NCBI GenBank assembly: GCA_016784625.1
Contig: JADHUF010000007.1
Coordinates: 1-25,766, forward strand
DNA: 25,766 bases
Direction: 5' to 3'
From: Candidatus Nitrosopumilus sp.
GTDB lineage: Archaea; Thermoproteota; Nitrososphaeria; Nitrososphaerales; Nitrosopumilaceae
The position numbers and the translations under genes were made by a program. Shown piece after piece: positions 1-6,831 of the stretch. Below the pieces are notes generated by a model. That model saw nothing but the letters and a program-made list of their open reading frames with translations, made no database searches and was not told the DNA's origin. Every line of letters begins with the position of its first letter. Position 1 is the stretch's first letter.

Positions 1-24
1 TCTAACGAATGGGGTATTTTATAC

Positions 25-780
25 CTATATTCCAAGAAACGATTTTGAATTATTTTCTAGTATGGATGTCATTTCATCAAATGTTTTTCCTAGAATTTTT
101 GAAGCACAAAAAATAACACTAGGGATAAAGCTAATTTGTCCAGATTTCATTTCAAAACATCTAGAAAATCTCACAGGACCATCAGTTTCAACAAGAATTT
201 TTGATTCATCAGTTTTAGTCAATAGGGTCTGTTTATCATTTGCATAAACCATTACAGGTCCGTATGACACAAAAAATCCCATATCCATGGCTTTTTGAAG
301 TTGTTTTTTACTACCATCAAACCAATGAAGTAAAGCATGTTTAGTATCATATGAACTCATTATTTGAAAAATATCATCAATACTTTTTCTTGAATGAATA
401 GAAACTGGTTTGTTAAATTTTTCTGCAAATGACAATAATGTTTCAAATACATGAATTTGTCTTTTATAATCTTCATCATTGTTTACATATGTTGGATCTA
501 ATCCTATTTCTCCTATTCCAGAAAGATTTTGATGATTATCTTCGATCATACCAGTAATTTGTTCAAGGTCATCATTTGCACATTCAGGATGAATTCCGAT
601 AAAAGGTAAAACGAGGTTATTTTTTTTTGCTAGTTCTAAAGTTTGTAAAGAATTTTCATAATCCATTGAGACACAACATGCTTTAATTTTCAAATATTCC
701 ATTTCCTTTAAGATGAATTGTATGTCACAAGAATAGATAGGATCAGAAAGGTGTATGTGTGAATCAAAATACCACGTCAT
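25..780 (-). CDS. TatD-family metal-dependent hydrolase
   Basis: The 251-residue protein has the TatD/amidohydrolase layout. An N-terminal DSHIHL motif (residues 6-11) supplies the first metal-binding histidines. GIHPE (62-66), GEIGLD (90-95), a SIHSR segment near 127-131, a HWFDG segment near 152-156 and a late ETDGP (198-202) supply the remaining ligands and the catalytic aspartate. Family members are metal-dependent nucleases or deacylases; the substrate here is unknown. Length is normal for the family. The ATG start lies about 30 nt downstream of a TATA-like element (808-814, read on the minus strand), so the leader is very short. The gene is transcribed divergently from the histone gene. 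Family assignment is firm; the exact activity is not. Confidence 0.85.
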   Translation of the reverse strand: MTWYFDSHIHLSDPIYSCDIQFILKEMEYLKIKACCVSMDYENSLQTLELAKKNNLVLPFIGIHPECANDDLEQITGMIEDNHQNLSGIGEIGLDPTYVNNDEDYKRQIHVFETLLSFAEKFNKPVSIHSRKSIDDIFQIMSSYDTKHALLHWFDGSKKQLQKAMDMGFFVSYGPVMVYANDKQTLLTKTDESKILVETDGPVRFSRCFEMKSGQISFIPSVIFCASKILGKTFDEMTSILENNSKSFLGI

Positions 781-876
781 TTCTTTATCAATTCTTAAAA
801 TAGTCTGTATAAATCGATTCCTTAGTGATATTTTTTCACTCGTTATCTTTTTTCGGAAAAAACTAAAATAAAATTC

Positions 877-1098
877 ATGAAATCATCAGAACTTGGATTA
901 TCTGCCATGTATAGAATTTTGAAGAAGGCAGGAGCAGAAAGAGTTAGTGACGAATCAGCAGATGAATTAAGAAGAGTAATTGAAGAACTTGCCGATGGTA
1001 TTGCAAAAAGTGCAGTCGATATGGCGTCTCATGCAGGTAGAAAAACTGTAAAGGGAGAAGATGTAAAGTTAGCTTCAAAGCCATATAACAAATTCTAA
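877..1098 (+). CDS. Archaeal histone
   Basis: The 73-residue protein is a single histone fold. A short helix holds SAMYRILKKAG, a long central helix follows RVSDESADELRRVIEEL, and a last helix follows the GRKTVKGEDVKLA segment, which carries the typical R-x-T pair (residues 54-56, RKT) of the second DNA-binding loop. There is no long tail. Archaeal histones dimerise and wrap chromosomal DNA. The ATG start is the only sensible one. The gene is monocistronic: tatD diverges upstream and tRNA-Cys follows 39 nt downstream. A T-run between them could end the transcript. Confidence 0.95.
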   Translation: MKSSELGLSAMYRILKKAGAERVSDESADELRRVIEELADGIAKSAVDMASHAGRKTVKGEDVKLASKPYNKF

Positions 1099-1120
1099 TC
1101 TAAAGAGTTTAATTATTCAT

Positions 1121-1132
1121 TTTGTGTTTTTT
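1121..1132 (+). terminator. Poly-T run after the histone gene
   Basis: This T-rich stretch ends in six consecutive T and lies about 25 nt past the histone stop codon, just before tRNA-Cys. Archaeal intrinsic termination relies on such T-runs without needing a hairpin. The whole region is AT-rich, so this is only suggestive. Confidence 0.3.
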
Positions 1133-1137
1133 AAAAC

Positions 1138-1209
1138 GGTACTCTGGCAGAACGGTTATGCGTGAGCCTGCAAAGCTTATACAAGGGGGTTCGACTCCCT
1201 CGGGTACCT
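1138..1209 (+). tRNA. tRNA-Cys (anticodon GCA)
   Basis: A full cloverleaf can be folded. The acceptor stem pairs GGTACTC with GGGTACC (one G-T pair). The anticodon stem TGAGC/GCTTA encloses the loop CTGCAAA with anticodon GCA. The T arm pairs GGGGG with CCCTC around TTCGACT, and the discriminator is T, as usual for tRNA-Cys. There is no intron and no encoded CCA. A TATA-like TTTAATTA is centred about 26 nt upstream. The discriminator base is also the last base of the convergent cupredoxin gene's stop codon. Confidence 0.95.
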
Positions 1210-1619
1210 CATTCTACTATAACTTGACCTTTCATCCAAGGATGAAGTGTACAAAAATAATCATAGATGCCTGCTTCATCAAAAGTAACAGTGTATGATT
1301 CAAACGGATCTAAATGTCCACTATCAAATAATTTAGTCGGAGTATTGTAAAAACCAGAAGTAACACTATGAAAGGCTGAATCTTCATTTACCCATGTAAC
1401 TTGACTCCCTGAATCAACAATAATCATAGATGGGATGTAACATCTATCAGTATCTTCACAACCAGGACGAGAAACTTTTGTAGGCATTATCACATCTCCC
1501 ATAACAGTCAAGTCCATTTCTTTAACATCATCATCGCTTGCAATATTTGGTAAAGATATTCCAATAATTACAAGAATTATTATTCCAATTACACCAATAC
1601 CAATTATTTTTTTTAACAA
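1209..1619 (-). CDS. Membrane-anchored cupredoxin (plastocyanin-like blue copper protein)
   Basis: The 136-residue protein has an N-terminal hydrophobic segment (residues 4-24) after two lysines, serving as a membrane anchor or signal. A cupredoxin domain follows. Type 1 copper ligands can be read directly: H84 in AFHSV, then C123, H126 and M129 in the loop YFCTLHPWMKG. C54 and C60 could form a disulfide outside the cell. Ammonia-oxidising archaea encode many such proteins and are thought to use them instead of cytochromes c for electron transfer; the redox partner here cannot be deduced. The start is TTG with a stop codon shortly upstream in frame; a TATA-like element about 27-30 nt upstream suggests a leaderless message. 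The stop codon touches tRNA-Cys. Confidence 0.9.
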   Translation of the reverse strand: MLKKIIGIGVIGIIILVIIGISLPNIASDDDVKEMDLTVMGDVIMPTKVSRPGCEDTDRCYIPSMIIVDSGSQVTWVNEDSAFHSVTSGFYNTPTKLFDSGHLDPFESYTVTFDEAGIYDYFCTLHPWMKGQVIVE

Positions 1620-1644
1620 GTCACATCACATCCAGAACAGAGTT

Positions 1645-1677
1645 ATTACATAATTACCCAATTGTCTAAATATATAA
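1645..1677. promoter_or_regulatory. Divergent promoter region (cupredoxin / AIPR)
   Basis: The 75-nt gap between two divergent TTG-started genes holds two AT-rich boxes. TATATAA at 1671-1677 lies about 21-24 nt before the AIPR start. A minus-strand TAATTATGTAATAA at about 1645-1655 lies about 27-30 nt before the cupredoxin start. The spacings suit leaderless archaeal transcripts. Confidence 0.5.
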
Positions 1678-1694
1678 CATATTAGAAAAGTAGA

Positions 1695-3446
1695 TTGTCT
1701 CAAAATAGAAATGGATTATTAGAATACATACCAGGCGCACATACATTATTAGTCCAGAAAAATTCTAGTCTACCTCTAGAAGGATTCGCAGAAAATATTT
1801 TAGGAAGTATTCAAGAATATGCAGAAAATTCTAAAAGCGAAGTTGAGAAGGGAAATAATTTTCTTCAATGGGTATTAACAAGAGTTTTTGAGGCTACTGA
1901 AGATGATGCAGCAGATGCAATTGTTGATGGAGCAAACGATCTTGGAATTGATGCTTATCTCCCAGTAGATTTTTCAGATAATACAATTAGGTTATTTCAA
2001 TCAAAATATGGCACATCACACTCACTAGAAGCAATTGCCAAATTCAAAGAAGATGCAAAACGATTACTTGCAAGAGATGTGACAAAGATGAGACCTGAAT
2101 TAGCACAACTTGTCACAAAAATTAAAGAAAAAAATCTCAAGATAAAATGTTGTTATGTTACAGACCAGAAAGTAGAGTATGATGATGAATTAGTTGAGAT
2201 TATCGATGGAAATAAAATAATTCAAAAATTATGGGATAGAATTAAAAAACCTGCAGCAGGTAAAAAATCATCCATCAAGTTAGAGAGAATGCTCAGACAT
2301 GAAAATACCATACTAGGAATTTTGAAGTTGCGAGAACTTACCGAATTTGTAAGTAAAAATAGAGACTATGTTTTTGAATCAAACATCAGACAATGGATGC
2401 AATTTAAGACTACCGTTAACAAAGGACTACGTGAAACATTACAAAGCAATCCAAGTAAATTCTTCTTTTACAATAACGGAATCACTATTGTAGTTAGTGA
2501 CTTTACAGAATTAGGAGAGAATTTGATTGAGCTTCATGCTCCACAAATTGTCAATGGGGCACAAACATCAAACTCCATTCTTGATCATTCAAAGAGAACA
2601 AAAAACATGGATGGTTCCATGACAGTTACAATAATTAAAGCAGATGATGAACAAGAACAAAATAATATTACAAAGTATAGAAATTCTCAAAATTCAGTCA
2701 GAGGAAAAGATCTAGTTTCATTAATGGATTTTCATAAATCAATTAAATCACAATTAAAAAATTGTGGTTACTTTTATGAAATTCAAGCAGGCTCTTTTGA
2801 TACAAAAACAAAATCAAAACAATGTGAATATGAAGGAGATGTAACATACAACAATTATCTTCCAGATAATCATAAGAAAGTCATTGTTGCAAAAGATGCA
2901 ATCCAATCTTTAGTTGCAGGAATTGAACAAAGGCCAACTGAAGCATATAGTTCACCAGCTCAGTTTCTTCCAAGAGGTAGTAAATATGATGATATTTTTA
3001 ATGAGAATCTAAAAGATGATTACAGAATTTTACTTTATCCATATCTTGTTAAAGAATTTGCAAAAAAATCATTAAAATATGGAAAACAAGGAGGTCATAA
3101 AACAAAACGATATGCAACTTTATTTTTTGTAGCAGTTTACTTTAGAATACTCCATAAAAAAATTCTTGAATCAAAAGGAGATTTTAAGGGAGATGTAAGA
3201 AAATTAGAGCCAATTTTTCGTAGTTTCAAACTTAATTCCAGAATTTTAAAACTCACAGATGTAATTGTGACTAAATTTCTTGAAGATACTGTAGTAGATG
3301 ATGAAATCGAACTAGCCAATACTAAACATAATTTCTTCTCTCAACATGTTTGGAATGATGCAATGCTTCGTGTAATTGATAAGAAAATTAGACAAGAAGA
3401 AGAGGAAGTCATAGCATTGAAAAAACTAACAAATAGTTTATTTTAA
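1695..3446 (+). CDS. AIPR-family protein with Mrr-like N-terminal nuclease signature
   Basis: The 583-residue protein matches the AIPR (abortive infection phage resistance) family in its central motifs: FFFYNNGIT (256-264), QIVNGAQTSNS (284-294) and YRNSQNSVRGKDL (328-340). The N-terminal part carries GIDAY (84-88) followed 16 residues after D86 by FQSKYG with Q102-S103-K104. This D...QxK spacing resembles the PD-(D/E)XK variant of Mrr-type restriction nucleases. Family knowledge links AIPR proteins to phage defence; nuclease activity is my inference. The start is TTG, with TATATAA just upstream. No methylase or partner gene is adjacent, so it would act alone or with distant partners. Codon use looks like its neighbours, giving no clear sign of recent transfer. 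Confidence 0.82.
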   Translation: MSQNRNGLLEYIPGAHTLLVQKNSSLPLEGFAENILGSIQEYAENSKSEVEKGNNFLQWVLTRVFEATEDDAADAIVDGANDLGIDAYLPVDFSDNTIRLFQSKYGTSHSLEAIAKFKEDAKRLLARDVTKMRPELAQLVTKIKEKNLKIKCCYVTDQKVEYDDELVEIIDGNKIIQKLWDRIKKPAAGKKSSIKLERMLRHENTILGILKLRELTEFVSKNRDYVFESNIRQWMQFKTTVNKGLRETLQSNPSKFFFYNNGITIVVSDFTELGENLIELHAPQIVNGAQTSNSILDHSKRTKNMDGSMTVTIIKADDEQEQNNITKYRNSQNSVRGKDLVSLMDFHKSIKSQLKNCGYFYEIQAGSFDTKTKSKQCEYEGDVTYNNYLPDNHKKVIVAKDAIQSLVAGIEQRPTEAYSSPAQFLPRGSKYDDIFNENLKDDYRILLYPYLVKEFAKKSLKYGKQGGHKTKRYATLFFVAVYFRILHKKILESKGDFKGDVRKLEPIFRSFKLNSRILKLTDVIVTKFLEDTVVDDEIELANTKHNFFSQHVWNDAMLRVIDKKIRQEEEEVIALKKLTNSLF

Positions 3447-3454
3447 TTTCAAAA

Positions 3455-3514
3455 GGTAGTAGTCCAACCAAGTAAAAATCTTGCAGGAGGTTTACATTGG
3501 TCAGACTGCCTACC
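3455..3514 (+). other. Long imperfect hairpin downstream of the AIPR gene
   Basis: GGTAG-T-AGTC at the left pairs with GACT-GC-CTACC at the right, giving about nine base pairs with a small bulge. Inside it, CCAA can pair with TTGG, or AACC with GGTT. It starts nine nt after the AIPR stop codon. It could be a 3' UTR structure, a processed small RNA or a termination-associated element. I see no C/D boxes, and no known RNA family is recognised. The rest of this 162-nt gap holds a promoter for the next small gene. Confidence 0.4.
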
Positions 3515-3580
3515 TAAATTCAATACAACCAAGGGATATTTAACATAATTTTTCAAGTATTGTTATTCCAGTATGTTTTT

Positions 3581-3586
3581 TATATA
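3581..3586 (+). promoter_or_regulatory. TATA box of the 55-residue zinc protein
   Basis: TATATA is centred 26 nt before the TTG codon at 3609, the spacing expected for a leaderless archaeal message. This supports both the small gene and its start. Confidence 0.55.
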
Positions 3587-3608
3587 GATTAAAAAGAGAA
3601 AAACCACT

Positions 3609-3776
3609 TTGGTATCAAATGATAAATGTGTAATTTGTAGTGAAAAAATCCAACTTCATTACAATCCTATGGAAGAATGGGGCATAGAAGGTTCAATGTG
3701 TGGAAAATGTTATTCAAAAAAACTCAATGAGTATTATCCAGGAGAACATGTCAGAGTAAACAAGCATTTAGATTAA
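3609..3776 (+). CDS. Small CxxC...CxxC putative zinc-binding protein (55 aa)
   Basis: The reading frame starts at TTG and encodes 55 residues. Two CxxC pairs (C7-VI-C10 and C31-GK-C34) are 20 residues apart, as in a zinc ribbon or treble-clef knuckle, followed by a basic, tyrosine-containing tail. A TATA box sits at exactly the leaderless distance. The stop codon overlaps the stop of the convergent gene by four bases, so both genes end within the same few nucleotides. The partner, possibly a nucleic acid or a protein, is unknown. The paired cysteines and good promoter spacing make chance unlikely. Confidence 0.7.
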   Translation: MVSNDKCVICSEKIQLHYNPMEEWGIEGSMCGKCYSKKLNEYYPGEHVRVNKHLD

Positions 3777-4363
3777 TTTTGTTCTGATTTCGAATATTTA
3801 TTTACATTAAGACAATTCCAAGTAAGAGGATCATCTTTTACATCTTTTTCTTCTAAAAATGCAATATCAGTAATTGTTTTTTTTCTTTTTAGCAAGTTTA
3901 CTTGAAAACTAAAAAATTTTTTGCAATCACAATCGTTGTACAAGCATACATCATCATCACCTTCATCATGATCTATAGCTTCATGACCACAATTACACAA
4001 AGCATTCTTTTTTACATCATTAAGTGCTTTTTTTACATATACTCCTAATCGAAGATATGCTTCTCCTCCATGACCTTTCTTAAATCGTTCATAATTTTCA
4101 GATTTTTGCAATACTTTGAAAAAAGATAGATTAGAGGCAGGTTTTTGAGAATCAGCACCCATGATAAACCAGTATTTATCACCAGTTTCTACAAATCGAA
4201 TTTTAATTGATGGATCTACCCACCAATGAATAGTATCATTCCAAATTGACGTAGATTCTTTTCTGTCAGTAATTAATGGGACAACATTCATTCTAAGATC
4301 ATAATATCTATACGCAACACCCATAAAATCATCAAACCACGGAATAGAAGATTGAGATGACAA
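3773..4363 (-). CDS. Hypothetical protein with CxCGH-type cysteine/histidine cluster
   Basis: The 196-residue protein is of unknown function. Residues 1-115 form an aromatic-rich globular part with no recognised motif. Residues 123-147 hold a compact cluster, C123-x-C125-G-H127-x4-H132-x7-C140-x4-C145-x-C147, followed by KKF. This CxCGH...C.C arrangement is a likely zinc site of a kind seen in archaeal and viral proteins. The start is TTG at 4363; a minus-strand TATA-like GATAAATA lies about 26 nt upstream, consistent with a leaderless message. That box is flanked by an inverted repeat described separately. The gene diverges from a winged-helix regulator. Confidence 0.7.
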   Translation of the reverse strand: MSSQSSIPWFDDFMGVAYRYYDLRMNVVPLITDRKESTSIWNDTIHWWVDPSIKIRFVETGDKYWFIMGADSQKPASNLSFFKVLQKSENYERFKKGHGGEAYLRLGVYVKKALNDVKKNALCNCGHEAIDHDEGDDDVCLYNDCDCKKFFSFQVNLLKRKKTITDIAFLEEKDVKDDPLTWNCLNVNKYSKSEQN

Positions 4364-4373
4364 TGCAAAAAAA

Positions 4374-4402
4374 TCAGGTCAGAGCTTATTTATCTGATCT
4401 GA
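4374..4402. promoter_or_regulatory. Inverted repeat around a promoter: candidate operator
   Basis: TCAGGTCAGA (4374-4383) and TCTGATCTGA (4393-4402) are inverted copies matching at nine of ten positions, separated by nine bases. The spacer and adjoining bases hold the minus-strand TATA-like box of the 196-residue protein. The element lies between that gene and a winged-helix regulator, so a dimeric regulator bound here would block the promoter. Binding is inferred. Confidence 0.5.
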
Positions 4403-4446
4403 ATTGATGGTAATACCCTTATATCTGAGTTTTATAACAAAATTAC

Positions 4447-4728
4447 ATGGTTTCCTATAGAACTAGTATGCAGATAGTTGCAGACTTGCTGACTGTTACT
4501 GAACAGTCTGGACAAGAGGGTATCAAAACAACATCTCTTCTAACAAAGGCAAACTTATCACATTCAAGATTATCTAAATTCTTAGAGAATTTGACTGGTG
4601 CAGGTCTAATTAACAAAATTGAATTTGATGGAAAAAACACTTTTGTAATTACTCCAAAAGGTAGACAGTATTTGGACTCTTATGTGAAATTCTCCAGTAT
4701 TGCTGAATCATTTGGATTAGAACTTTAG
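4447..4728 (+). CDS. Winged-helix transcriptional regulator (HTH_45-like)
   Basis: The 93-residue protein is a single winged-helix domain. Helices span roughly residues 5-20, 29-34 and 38-53, with the recognition helix around HSRLSKFLENLTGAGL. The wing follows as IEFDGKNTFVITPKG, and a C-terminal helix may dimerise. Thaumarchaeota encode many such small MarR/ArnR-like regulators. The ATG is preceded by TTATATC centred about 25 nt upstream, so the transcript is probably leaderless. An inverted repeat 45 nt upstream sits in the shared intergenic region and is its most obvious candidate target. No ligand or cysteine sensor is visible. Confidence 0.85.
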   Translation: MVSYRTSMQIVADLLTVTEQSGQEGIKTTSLLTKANLSHSRLSKFLENLTGAGLINKIEFDGKNTFVITPKGRQYLDSYVKFSSIAESFGLEL

Positions 4729-4731
4729 AAT

Positions 4732-4944
4732 TTATTTTTTAGCTCTTCGCTTAGCATTTGCTTTTTGTCGTTCTTTTCGTTCTGTATAGGAACTATACAC
4801 AATAATAATTGCTATTCCTGCTATTGCAGCATAAAACAATAAGATAAGAGGTGGATTTCTGATTTCTCCTGTAGTAGGTTCAACAAATGCTATAGGAATA
4901 GTTACAATCATAAAAATTAGGATTACCATAAGATATTTGTCCAT
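4732..4944 (-). CDS. Small two-helix membrane protein, hypothetical
   Basis: The 70-residue protein has two predicted membrane helices (about residues 3-20 and 32-50) joined by a short PTTGEIRNPP loop. The strongly basic C-terminal tail (KERQKANAKRRAKK) should lie in the cytoplasm. No family is recognised. The ATG lies 25-26 nt from an ATATAT box that could also serve the divergent small membrane protein. The gene ends three bases from the convergent regulator gene. Confidence 0.6.
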   Translation of the reverse strand: MDKYLMVILIFMIVTIPIAFVEPTTGEIRNPPLILLFYAAIAGIAIIIVYSSYTERKERQKANAKRRAKK

Positions 4945-4966
4945 AAATTGTATAATTTACAAAACC

Positions 4967-4972
4967 ATATAT
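4967..4972. promoter_or_regulatory. Bidirectional TATA element
   Basis: ATATAT is its own reverse complement. It is centred about 25 nt from the leftward ATG at 4944, giving a leaderless message, and about 38 nt from the rightward ATG at 5007, giving a leader near 12 nt. It may drive both small membrane-protein genes. Confidence 0.45.
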
Positions 4973-5006
4973 CTTTTTGATTTTACAAAGTGATAATAGA
5001 AAAAAT

Positions 5007-5192
5007 ATGGCAAAAATGCTTGAGTTATTAGGATTAGTTTTCGTAGTAATAATGTCGCTAGGTTTTATGGGATTACTCCAACCAACCATCGAACCTGGGT
5101 TATCACCATTATTTTGGGGATGTGCAGGCGGTACTCTTATGATAATAATTTATAGAAAAATGAAAAGAAAACAAAAAGAGAAAGAAAATTAG
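5007..5192 (+). CDS. Small two-helix membrane protein, hypothetical
   Basis: I chose the ATG at 5007 (61 residues, MAKMLELLGLV...) over an in-frame TTG ten codons upstream. The TTG would lie upstream of the start site expected from the ATATAT box at 4967-4972. Two hydrophobic helices (about 6-24 and 33-49) flank a PTIEPGLSPLFWG loop, and the tail is lysine-rich. The layout mirrors the divergent 70-residue neighbour: two helices and a basic tail. The two may be functionally related, although their sequences are not obviously similar. Confidence 0.6.
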   Translation: MAKMLELLGLVFVVIMSLGFMGLLQPTIEPGLSPLFWGCAGGTLMIIIYRKMKRKQKEKEN

Positions 5193-5281
5193 AAATATTT
5201 CAGAATTTACTGTCAAGTGATCAACCATTAACCAACCGACAGATCTATAAAGGATAGTTTTAGGAAAGGTATAAGGGGAAT

Positions 5282-5368
5282 ATGACAGAGCAAAGTAAAC
5301 AATGGTGGGAAGGTTTAGGAGAAAAATTAGAAATAGATATTGAAACCTTCGATGAGTCAAGTTCCTAA
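5282..5368 (+). CDS. Putative 28-residue small protein
   Basis: The ATG opens a 28-codon frame (MTEQSKQWWEGLGEKLEI...) that is acidic, has paired tryptophans and could form one amphipathic helix. TATAAA at 5246-5251 lies about 34 nt upstream, giving a leader of about eight bases. It is short enough to be chance, but the biased composition and promoter spacing favour a real gene. Function is unknown. Confidence 0.45.
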   Translation: MTEQSKQWWEGLGEKLEIDIETFDESSS

Positions 5369-5405
5369 GAATTTTCTACATAATTTTAAAAATTTCATAA
5401 AACAA

Positions 5406-5479
5406 AGCCTCGGACGAGATTTGAACTCGCGACCTAACGCTTACGAGGCGTTCGCTCTACCAGGCTGAGCTACCAAGGC
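5406..5479 (-). tRNA. tRNA-Thr (anticodon CGT)
   Basis: On the minus strand a full cloverleaf folds. The acceptor GCCTTGG pairs with CCGAGGC (one T-G pair). The D arm contains AGCTCAGCCTGGTAGAGC. The anticodon stem AACGC/GCGTT encloses CTCGTAA with anticodon CGT. The T arm holds TTCAAAT, and the discriminator is T, as in archaeal tRNA-Thr. There is no intron and no encoded CCA. An AT-rich TATA-like box is centred about 27 nt upstream. Confidence 0.95.
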
Positions 5480-5502
5480 ACGTTTGGATAAATCCATCAG
5501 AG

Positions 5503-5510
5503 TTAATAAA
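5503..5510. promoter_or_regulatory. Shared TATA-like element (tRNA-Thr / phosphohexomutase)
   Basis: TTAATAAA lies about 27 nt from the tRNA-Thr 5' end on the minus strand and about 26 nt from the TTG start at 5533 on the plus strand. The gap is only 53 bases and no second clear box is seen, so the two divergent genes may share this element. Confidence 0.45.
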
Positions 5511-5532
5511 AAGTCTTTCCGAGTTGGACTGA

Positions 5533-6831
5533 TTGAAGAAAACAATTTCTGGAATTAGAGGAATATTTCAAGAAGATCTTAACTTAAAAGATGTATTACA
5601 ATTTTGTAATAATTTTTCAACTCTAATTAAATCACAAAAATGTGTTATTGGAAAAGACACTAGGCCATCAAGCTCTATGATGAAAGATACTGCAAGTGCG
5701 GCATTAATGAAAAATGGAATTGATGTATTTAATTTAGAAACCGTGCCAACCCCTGTGGTGTTTAGAGAAGCAAGAAAGTATGGTGCAGGATTAGTAATTT
5801 CTTCATCACATAATCCAATAAAATGGAATGGAATGAAATTCATTATTGAAGGAAGAGGCATTAATGAAAGAGAGTTACCACAAATTATCGAGCAACAAGA
5901 AATTTCAAACTCAAAAATTGGAATTGAGCAAGACATAGAATCATCATATATTGATGATGCAGAAAAAATCATAGGTAGTATAGAAAATCAACCAGAAATA
6001 GTAGTGGATATCGGAGGAGGTGCGGCAAAGGGATTTGCACCTGATTTGTTAAAAAAGGTAGGATGTAATGTTGAAGTGATAAATGAAGAACTATCAGGAT
6101 GTTCAAGAGGTCCTGATCCTACATCTGATGATCTATCTGAGTTGATTTTAGCATCTAATAAAAAAGAGATCGGATTTGCATTTGACTTAGATGGAGATCG
6201 TTTAGTAGTGGTTAGAAAAGGAAAAAAGCAAACTCCAGATGTAACATTAGGATTGGGTGTTGCAAAATCTTTAGAGTTAGGTTACAAAAAATTTGTTTTA
6301 AGTATAGACACAAGTATATCAATTGAAAAATTCATTATAGAGAAAGGTGGTACAATTCAAAGATCAAAAGTAGGAGAGGCAAATGTAATAGATCTCATGT
6401 TAAAAACTAATGCTCAAGCAGGCGGAGAAGGAAGTAGTGGAGGTTTTATTTTACCAGAGTTTAATTATTGTAGAGAAGGAATTCTCACCAGTGGTTTAAT
6501 TTCTTCCATGTTAGGAAATTCAAAATTTGATGAAGTTTTGAACTATATGGAAAAATATTATCAAATAAGAGAGAAAACTGAAGTTCATTCAAATTTTCAT
6601 GATAAAGTAATTGAAAATATAAGTTCTAAATTTTCCAAAGAATATTCAGAAACAAGTACATTAGATGGAATTAAAGGAATTATTGATGAGGATGATTGGG
6701 TTTTGATTAGAAAATCAAATACAGAAGACAGCATAAGAGTGTCAGCAGAATCAAATGATCAAGAAAAATGTAAAAAAATTATTAAAGATACGTTAGAATT
6801 AGTAAAACAAAGTTATGACCAAATTAGATGA
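5533..6831 (+). CDS. Phosphohexomutase (phosphoglucosamine/phosphomannomutase family)
   Basis: The 432-residue protein is an alpha-D-phosphohexomutase. It has the phosphoserine loop SSSHNP (catalytic S92), the metal loop DLDGDR (D218, D220, D222), the sugar-binding GGEGSSGG near 298-304 and a C-terminal phosphate-binding RKSNTEDSIRV segment. These enzymes interconvert hexose 1- and 6-phosphates for nucleotide-sugar and glycan synthesis. GlmM-like or ManB-like specificity cannot be decided here. The start is TTG at the leaderless distance from a TATA-like box. The last 17 bases overlap thiL, so the two are probably cotranscribed. Confidence 0.88.
   Translation: MKKTISGIRGIFQEDLNLKDVLQFCNNFSTLIKSQKCVIGKDTRPSSSMMKDTASAALMKNGIDVFNLETVPTPVVFREARKYGAGLVISSSHNPIKWNGMKFIIEGRGINERELPQIIEQQEISNSKIGIEQDIESSYIDDAEKIIGSIENQPEIVVDIGGGAAKGFAPDLLKKVGCNVEVINEELSGCSRGPDPTSDDLSELILASNKKEIGFAFDLDGDRLVVVRKGKKQTPDVTLGLGVAKSLELGYKKFVLSIDTSISIEKFIIEKGGTIQRSKVGEANVIDLMLKTNAQAGGEGSSGGFILPEFNYCREGILTSGLISSMLGNSKFDEVLNYMEKYYQIREKTEVHSNFHDKVIENISSKFSKEYSETSTLDGIKGIIDEDDWVLIRKSNTEDSIRVSAESNDQEKCKKIIKDTLELVKQSYDQIR

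Noticed and set aside
3497..3517. Six-codon leader peptide after a GGAGGT motif
   Set aside because: It is too short to support, and the bases are better explained as part of the hairpin.
4880..5089. Minus-strand 69-residue frame
   Set aside because: It overlaps two better-supported small membrane-protein genes and their shared promoter, and has no protein-like pattern of its own.
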